From CBCXVS01 sp965178525 (GTDB lineage: Bacteria; Tectomicrobia; Entotheonellia; Entotheonellales; Entotheonellaceae), in assembly GCA_965178525.1 (NCBI GenBank), contig CBCXVS010000296.1, positions 1-9,107 of the forward strand: a stretch of DNA of 9,107 bases. Reading direction: 5' to 3'. The notes below the pieces were generated by a model, which was given only the letters and a program-made list of their open reading frames with translations, was not told the origin of the DNA and did not search any database. Within the stretch, counting starts at the first letter, position 1; every line of letters begins with the position of its first letter. Below, piece by piece: positions 6,015 through 9,107 of this stretch. The translations under genes and the position numbers were made by a program.

Positions 6015-7208
6015 ATGATCACGAAATTCGGCAGTCTCTATGCCGGGCACGTGGACCTCGACAACCTCGGTTTTGACGGCACGCCAGTCAACGATCGCTG
6101 GCTGTCCGACGAACACTTGGCCACGGTGTTTGATAAGACCGAAGCCATTGTCACGCTCATGGACCGGCTGGGCTACGACACGTTCTGGGCCGCGGAGCAC
6201 CGTTTCCAGCGGGAAGGGTACGAGTGCATCCCCAACCTGCTGATGCTCTTTGTGCACCTGGCCCATCTCACCGAACGCATCAAATTCGGCTGCGGCTTCA
6301 ACATCGCCCCCATGTGGCACCCGCTGCGTCTGGCGGAAGATTTCGCCATGGCCGACCACCTCACGAAGGGCCGGGTCGTCTTCGGGGTCGGCCGCGGCTA
6401 CCACTCCCGAGAGAATGAAGCCCTGGGCGCACCCAGCACGGCCATCGACAACGACGCCAATCGGGAGCTGTTCGAAGACCAAGTGGAAATCCTCTTTAAA
6501 GCCTTTCATCAGCGTTCGTTTTCGCACCACAGCAAACACTATGACATTCCACCCCAGATTCCCTATCGGGGCTACGAGTTGGAAGACATCACGCTGGTGC
6601 CACGGCCGCGCACCCTACCTGTGGAATGTTGGCAACCGATCGTCAGCGCCACGGAGCGCGCCATGGACTTCATGGCGAAGTACAGTATCAAGGGCATCAT
6701 TGGCGGCGGTGCAGCGGCAGGAGGCGCGACGACGAGAGTCATGGAGTCGTATCGCGAAGCCTTGGCGCGCGTTGGACGTGAGACCGAACTGGGTACCGAT
6801 CTCTGCATCGGCTACACCATGCATATCGCCGAGACCGAGCAAAAAGCCATCGAAGAGGCACGGCCGTTTTTCGAGGAAAACATGAAAATGTTCGCCCCCC
6901 TCGGCTTTGTCCGCGGCATCACAGATGAGCAGATTTCGGCCATCGCCGATCCTAAACGGGCGCGCTCGGCAGGACTGCCCACGCTGGAACAAGCGGTGGA
7001 GGCGGGCTCCTGGCTCTGCGGTCCCCCGGAGCTGATCATCGAGAAACTCCAGAGCGTTCAGGATGCCTATCCTGGTCTTGATCAGGTCAACGTCGGGTCC
7101 GTGATCGGCACCCCGCAGAAGGTCATCTTGGAGCAACTCGCAATATTTGCCGACGAAGTCATGCCAACATTTACCAAACAAGCCAAAGCTGCGGCGCCTG
7201 CCGACTAG
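6015..7208 (+). CDS. LLM-class (luciferase-like) flavin-dependent oxidoreductase
   Basis: The product is 397 aa and intact. The frame is open far upstream, but ATG 6015 is chosen because AAGGAG (6002-6007) lies 7 nt ahead, a promoter ends at 5971, and homology-like sequence begins here (MITKFGSLYAG). The protein is a bacterial-luciferase-like TIM barrel. Characteristic segments are YDTFWAAEHRF (54-64), GCGFNIAPMWHPLRLAEDFA (92-111) and DHLTKGRVVFGVGRGY (114-129), with a glycine-rich GGGAAAGG in the second half. Members use reduced FMN or F420 as two-component monooxygenases or F420-dependent dehydrogenases. This sequence does not let me choose the cofactor or substrate, and no flavin reductase is encoded nearby. 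It is cytoplasmic, with no signal peptide. It is transcribed divergently from the GMC oxidoreductase 228 bp away, so the two may act on related compounds, but that is inference. Confidence 0.92.
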   Translation: MITKFGSLYAGHVDLDNLGFDGTPVNDRWLSDEHLATVFDKTEAIVTLMDRLGYDTFWAAEHRFQREGYECIPNLLMLFVHLAHLTERIKFGCGFNIAPMWHPLRLAEDFAMADHLTKGRVVFGVGRGYHSRENEALGAPSTAIDNDANRELFEDQVEILFKAFHQRSFSHHSKHYDIPPQIPYRGYELEDITLVPRPRTLPVECWQPIVSATERAMDFMAKYSIKGIIGGGAAAGGATTRVMESYREALARVGRETELGTDLCIGYTMHIAETEQKAIEEARPFFEENMKMFAPLGFVRGITDEQISAIADPKRARSAGLPTLEQAVEAGSWLCGPPELIIEKLQSVQDAYPGLDQVNVGSVIGTPQKVILEQLAIFADEVMPTFTKQAKAAAPAD

Positions 7209-7222
7209 GCACGGCTCTCCGA

Positions 7223-7289
7223 CACCCGTGGGAGGCGATGGTTCACCGCGCCACCTTGCGCGCTAAGGGACATGGCGCTTCCACGGGTG
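7223..7289. repeat. Inverted repeat after the LLM gene
   Basis: CACCCGTGGGAG (7223-7234) can pair with CTTCCACGGGTG (7278-7289): nine perfect base pairs, one G-T wobble, then two more pairs. The arms enclose 43 nt that include further GC-rich self-complementary bases. There is no T-run, so a Rho-independent terminator is unlikely. It may act as a transcript 3'-end structure. The rest of the 7209-7352 gap shows nothing else I can support. Confidence 0.4.
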
Positions 7290-7352
7290 GCCACCTACGG
7301 CTGCTGGTTACTGGCTGTTGAGGTATGTCACAGTGGTTGGGAAGAGGCGTGT

Positions 7353-7934
7353 ATGATTACCAAAGCCGTGACATCCAGTCAGGTGACGCTGATAAAACGC
7401 ACGGATGTCATCTCGACACATCTCATTATTTTTGCCTATGGCCGGCAGACCGGCAGAAGTTTTACGGTCCCTTCCGGGAAATCTATTCATCATTACATCG
7501 AAGACAATTACCGCCTCAATGTCAATATCGGCACTTTCGGCCTGGCGATTCGGGGAAGATTGGAGCCTTGCGAAACCCATACCACACGCGGGCGGACGAC
7601 AGATTACACCCTCATACCGGCTGGTGGAACGCTGCCTCGTCACGACACGGCACGCCAACAATCCAGCCAGTTGCAGCGATATGTCGAACAGTCGGATAGA
7701 GCCCCAGGCGCACTGGCCCCTTTGGATACATACGGTTTAGGATATGGCGTCCCATGTGATATTCTACACGTGAGGCGGCAGCCCATCTCGAATTTGCGGG
7801 TGATGCGCCTTCGATTTTCGCATCTCGTGCACGATGAACTCTTGATCCAATATGCGCATATTCACTGTCTCTTTGACCGCATACAGCGATCTGGCCCCAC
7901 CGAGTTGGCTCAGGTGCCTCACATGACCCGTTGA
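7353..7934 (+). CDS. Hypothetical protein resembling the Stv-like putative-adhesin family
   Basis: The product is 193 aa. The frame is also open upstream to 7272, but ATG 7353 is chosen because GGAAGAGG (7340-7347) lies 5 nt before it. No signal peptide or membrane segment is visible. Three patches recall, from memory, a family annotated as Stv-domain putative adhesin. They are THLIIFAYGRQTGRSFTVPSG (22-42, spaced as STHLIIFAYG then RSFTVPSGKS), IHHYIEDNYRLNV (45-57), and a C-terminal PCDILHVR (134-141) with YAHIHCLF (167-174). That family has a hydrophobic strand ending in a polar turn, a TVPxG motif, and a late IHCxFCR-like motif. Here the final Cys is Asp. No function is established that I could state. 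It lies 15 nt upstream of the sugar dehydrogenase on the same strand and in the same reading frame, separated by one TGA, so cotranscription is likely. Codon use is less GC3-biased than in the LLM gene, consistent with a different origin. Confidence 0.5.
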   Translation: MITKAVTSSQVTLIKRTDVISTHLIIFAYGRQTGRSFTVPSGKSIHHYIEDNYRLNVNIGTFGLAIRGRLEPCETHTTRGRTTDYTLIPAGGTLPRHDTARQQSSQLQRYVEQSDRAPGALAPLDTYGLGYGVPCDILHVRRQPISNLRVMRLRFSHLVHDELLIQYAHIHCLFDRIQRSGPTELAQVPHMTR

Positions 7935-7949
7935 ACATCCGGTGCTACG

Positions 7950-9070
7950 GTGGCACGTGATACCGACGACACGTCAATTCCGGTTGCAAAACGGCATGGG
8001 ATGGCGGTGCGCAGCCAAACAGCCCGGGAAATAGCGAGCGCCGTTTCGACGGCAGGTGCATATGTGGAAGGATTAGCGTTTCCGGTCAAGTTGGCTTTAC
8101 TGCCGGATGGAAGGTTTTTGTTCACCGAAAAAATACCGGATGGGTACGCCTCATTGACGCTTCTTGGCAGGTGCAGAAACAGCCGGTCCTGGATGTCGCG
8201 GTCAATCAAGTCAGCGAACGCGGCTTGCTGGGTATTGCCGCGCATCCTCGTTTTACTCGCAATCGCTATGTCTACATCGCCTATGTCGCCAGTGCCTCCG
8301 GACAGGATAGTAGCGGCCGCCGAGACGTCAGCGACATCCAGGTTGTACGCTTTCAGCTTGACCGCACCGGTATGGCGGGCCCTCTGGAGGCGGTCGCGAC
8401 CCTCCCTGCACGGCCTGGTCCCAACCATAACGGCGGGGCGCTGTTATTCGGACCGGATGGCAAACTGTACGTGAGTCTGGGGGAGCTGAATCGGCATGCC
8501 AACATCGTGAGCCAGCTCAAAGGGACGCCACGCGGCAAAATTCTGCGGTATAACGACGACGGGAGCATTCCTGCTGACAATCCTTTTGGAGCTGATAACC
8601 CGATCTATATTTACGGGCTACGCAATGCATTCGGTTTTGCCTTCGAGGGGCAGGGGAATCGTCTCTTCGTCAGCGACAATGGCCCGAAGGGACACGATGA
8701 GCTCTCCAAAGCTGCTCCCGGCGACAATCTCGGCTGGCCGCTGATCTGGGGCGTAGCCGACACGTGGTATGAACGCCTTGCCGCCTGGTTTCTGGGCAAA
8801 CGCTATCGGCAACCGATGTGGGAAAGTTTTCAGAGCCACGTAGCCCCAACAGCCGTGCAGATCATTCCCAATGATTTGTACGGTTCCAGCATGGCAGGCC
8901 GTCTTCTGGTCGCCGGATTCCGCTTTGATACGACGCCTGTGCGCCAATTCGCCCTTGACGATACCACGCGCAGCATCGTCGTTGGACAAGGGACGTTCCT
9001 GGACGACGTCTCGACAATTGTGGACATGCAGTTTGATTCCGACGGCCGTTTATATATCTTGATCGTATAG
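7950..9070 (+). pseudogene. PQQ-type sugar/aldose dehydrogenase with a -1 frameshift at an A6 run
   Basis: This family is a six-bladed beta-propeller that uses PQQ to oxidise aldose sugars or related aldehydes, normally in the periplasm. The N-terminal frame gives VEGLAFPVKLALLPDGRFLF then TEK, and ends its homology at the A-run 8128-8133. Adding one A restores NTGWVRLID and joins to the main frame: ERGLLGIAAHPRF, the conserved NHNGGALLFGPDGKLYVSLG with the probable catalytic His, GLRNAFGFAFE, and GHDELSKAAPGDNLGWPLIW. As written, only a product starting at ATG 8171 would span most of the propeller, without blade one. The start is uncertain (GTG 7950 or ATG 8001; both have poor ribosome-binding sites) and neither gives a signal peptide. 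That is odd for this family and suggests N-terminal loss. The ending (GRLYILIV) also seems short. It follows the Stv-like ORF closely, probably in one operon. Confidence 0.87.
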
Positions 9071-9107
9071 GAAAGTGCATTTTCCCGATCCCAGAAGTCC
9101 CCATTTC

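Noticed and set aside
5937..7181. Long minus-strand open frames (about 200 and 188 aa) opposite the LLM gene
   Set aside because: They are antisense to a well-supported conserved gene, show no recognisable motifs, and follow its codon bias.
7612..7938. Minus-strand ORF opposite the Stv-like gene
   Set aside because: The forward frame has a good ribosome-binding site and family-like motifs; the antisense frame has neither.
1..9107. Mobile elements, CRISPR arrays, tRNA or rRNA genes
   Set aside because: I found no terminal inverted repeats with a transposase, no regularly spaced repeats, and no recognisable RNA gene sequence.

Overview
The window looks like a chromosomal stretch from an uncultured Gram-negative bacterium. 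Two genes encode clear export signals, there is an MscS-type inner-membrane channel, sigma70-type promoters are readable, and base composition is moderately GC-rich apart from AT-rich intergenic patches. No rRNA, tRNA, transposase, CRISPR array or integrase is visible, and the lineage cannot be fixed from sequence alone.

Left third (1-2096): an exported dual-specificity-phosphatase-like protein (187-951, +) faces, tail to tail, an exported FAM20-like protein kinase (2096-999, -). The phosphatase-like protein has the P-loop HCWNGWHASG, in which the usual catalytic Arg is Ala. The kinase frame is interrupted by a single in-frame TAG and also lacks the expected alpha-C Glu. A secreted kinase beside a secreted phosphatase-like protein is the most unusual content of the window.

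Centre-left (2097-4115): a compact control region carries two good sigma70-type promoters, back to back, with overlapping -35 boxes. One reads left to the kinase. The other reads right into a small, apparently frameshifted exported ORF (2330-2601), whose stop overlaps the start of a bCNG-type mechanosensitive channel (MscS core plus cyclic-nucleotide-binding domain, 2601-4115).

Centre-right (4235-7208): a GMC-family flavin oxidoreductase (-), frameshifted just before its second catalytic motif, is divergent from an intact LLM-class (luciferase-like) flavin-dependent oxidoreductase (+). The intergenic region holds a near-consensus sigma70 promoter for the LLM gene and a weaker one for the GMC gene.

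Right end (7209-9107): a short ORF resembling the Stv-like putative-adhesin family (7353-7934) is followed by a PQQ-type sugar/aldose dehydrogenase (7950-9070) whose N-terminal part is one base out of frame at a run of six A.

Four of the eight genes or gene-like ORFs carry a small lesion: one nonsense codon, and single-base indels mostly in short homopolymers. Either this is a genomic neighbourhood in decay or the assembly has residual indel errors. Separating these is the main prerequisite for interpreting the region.
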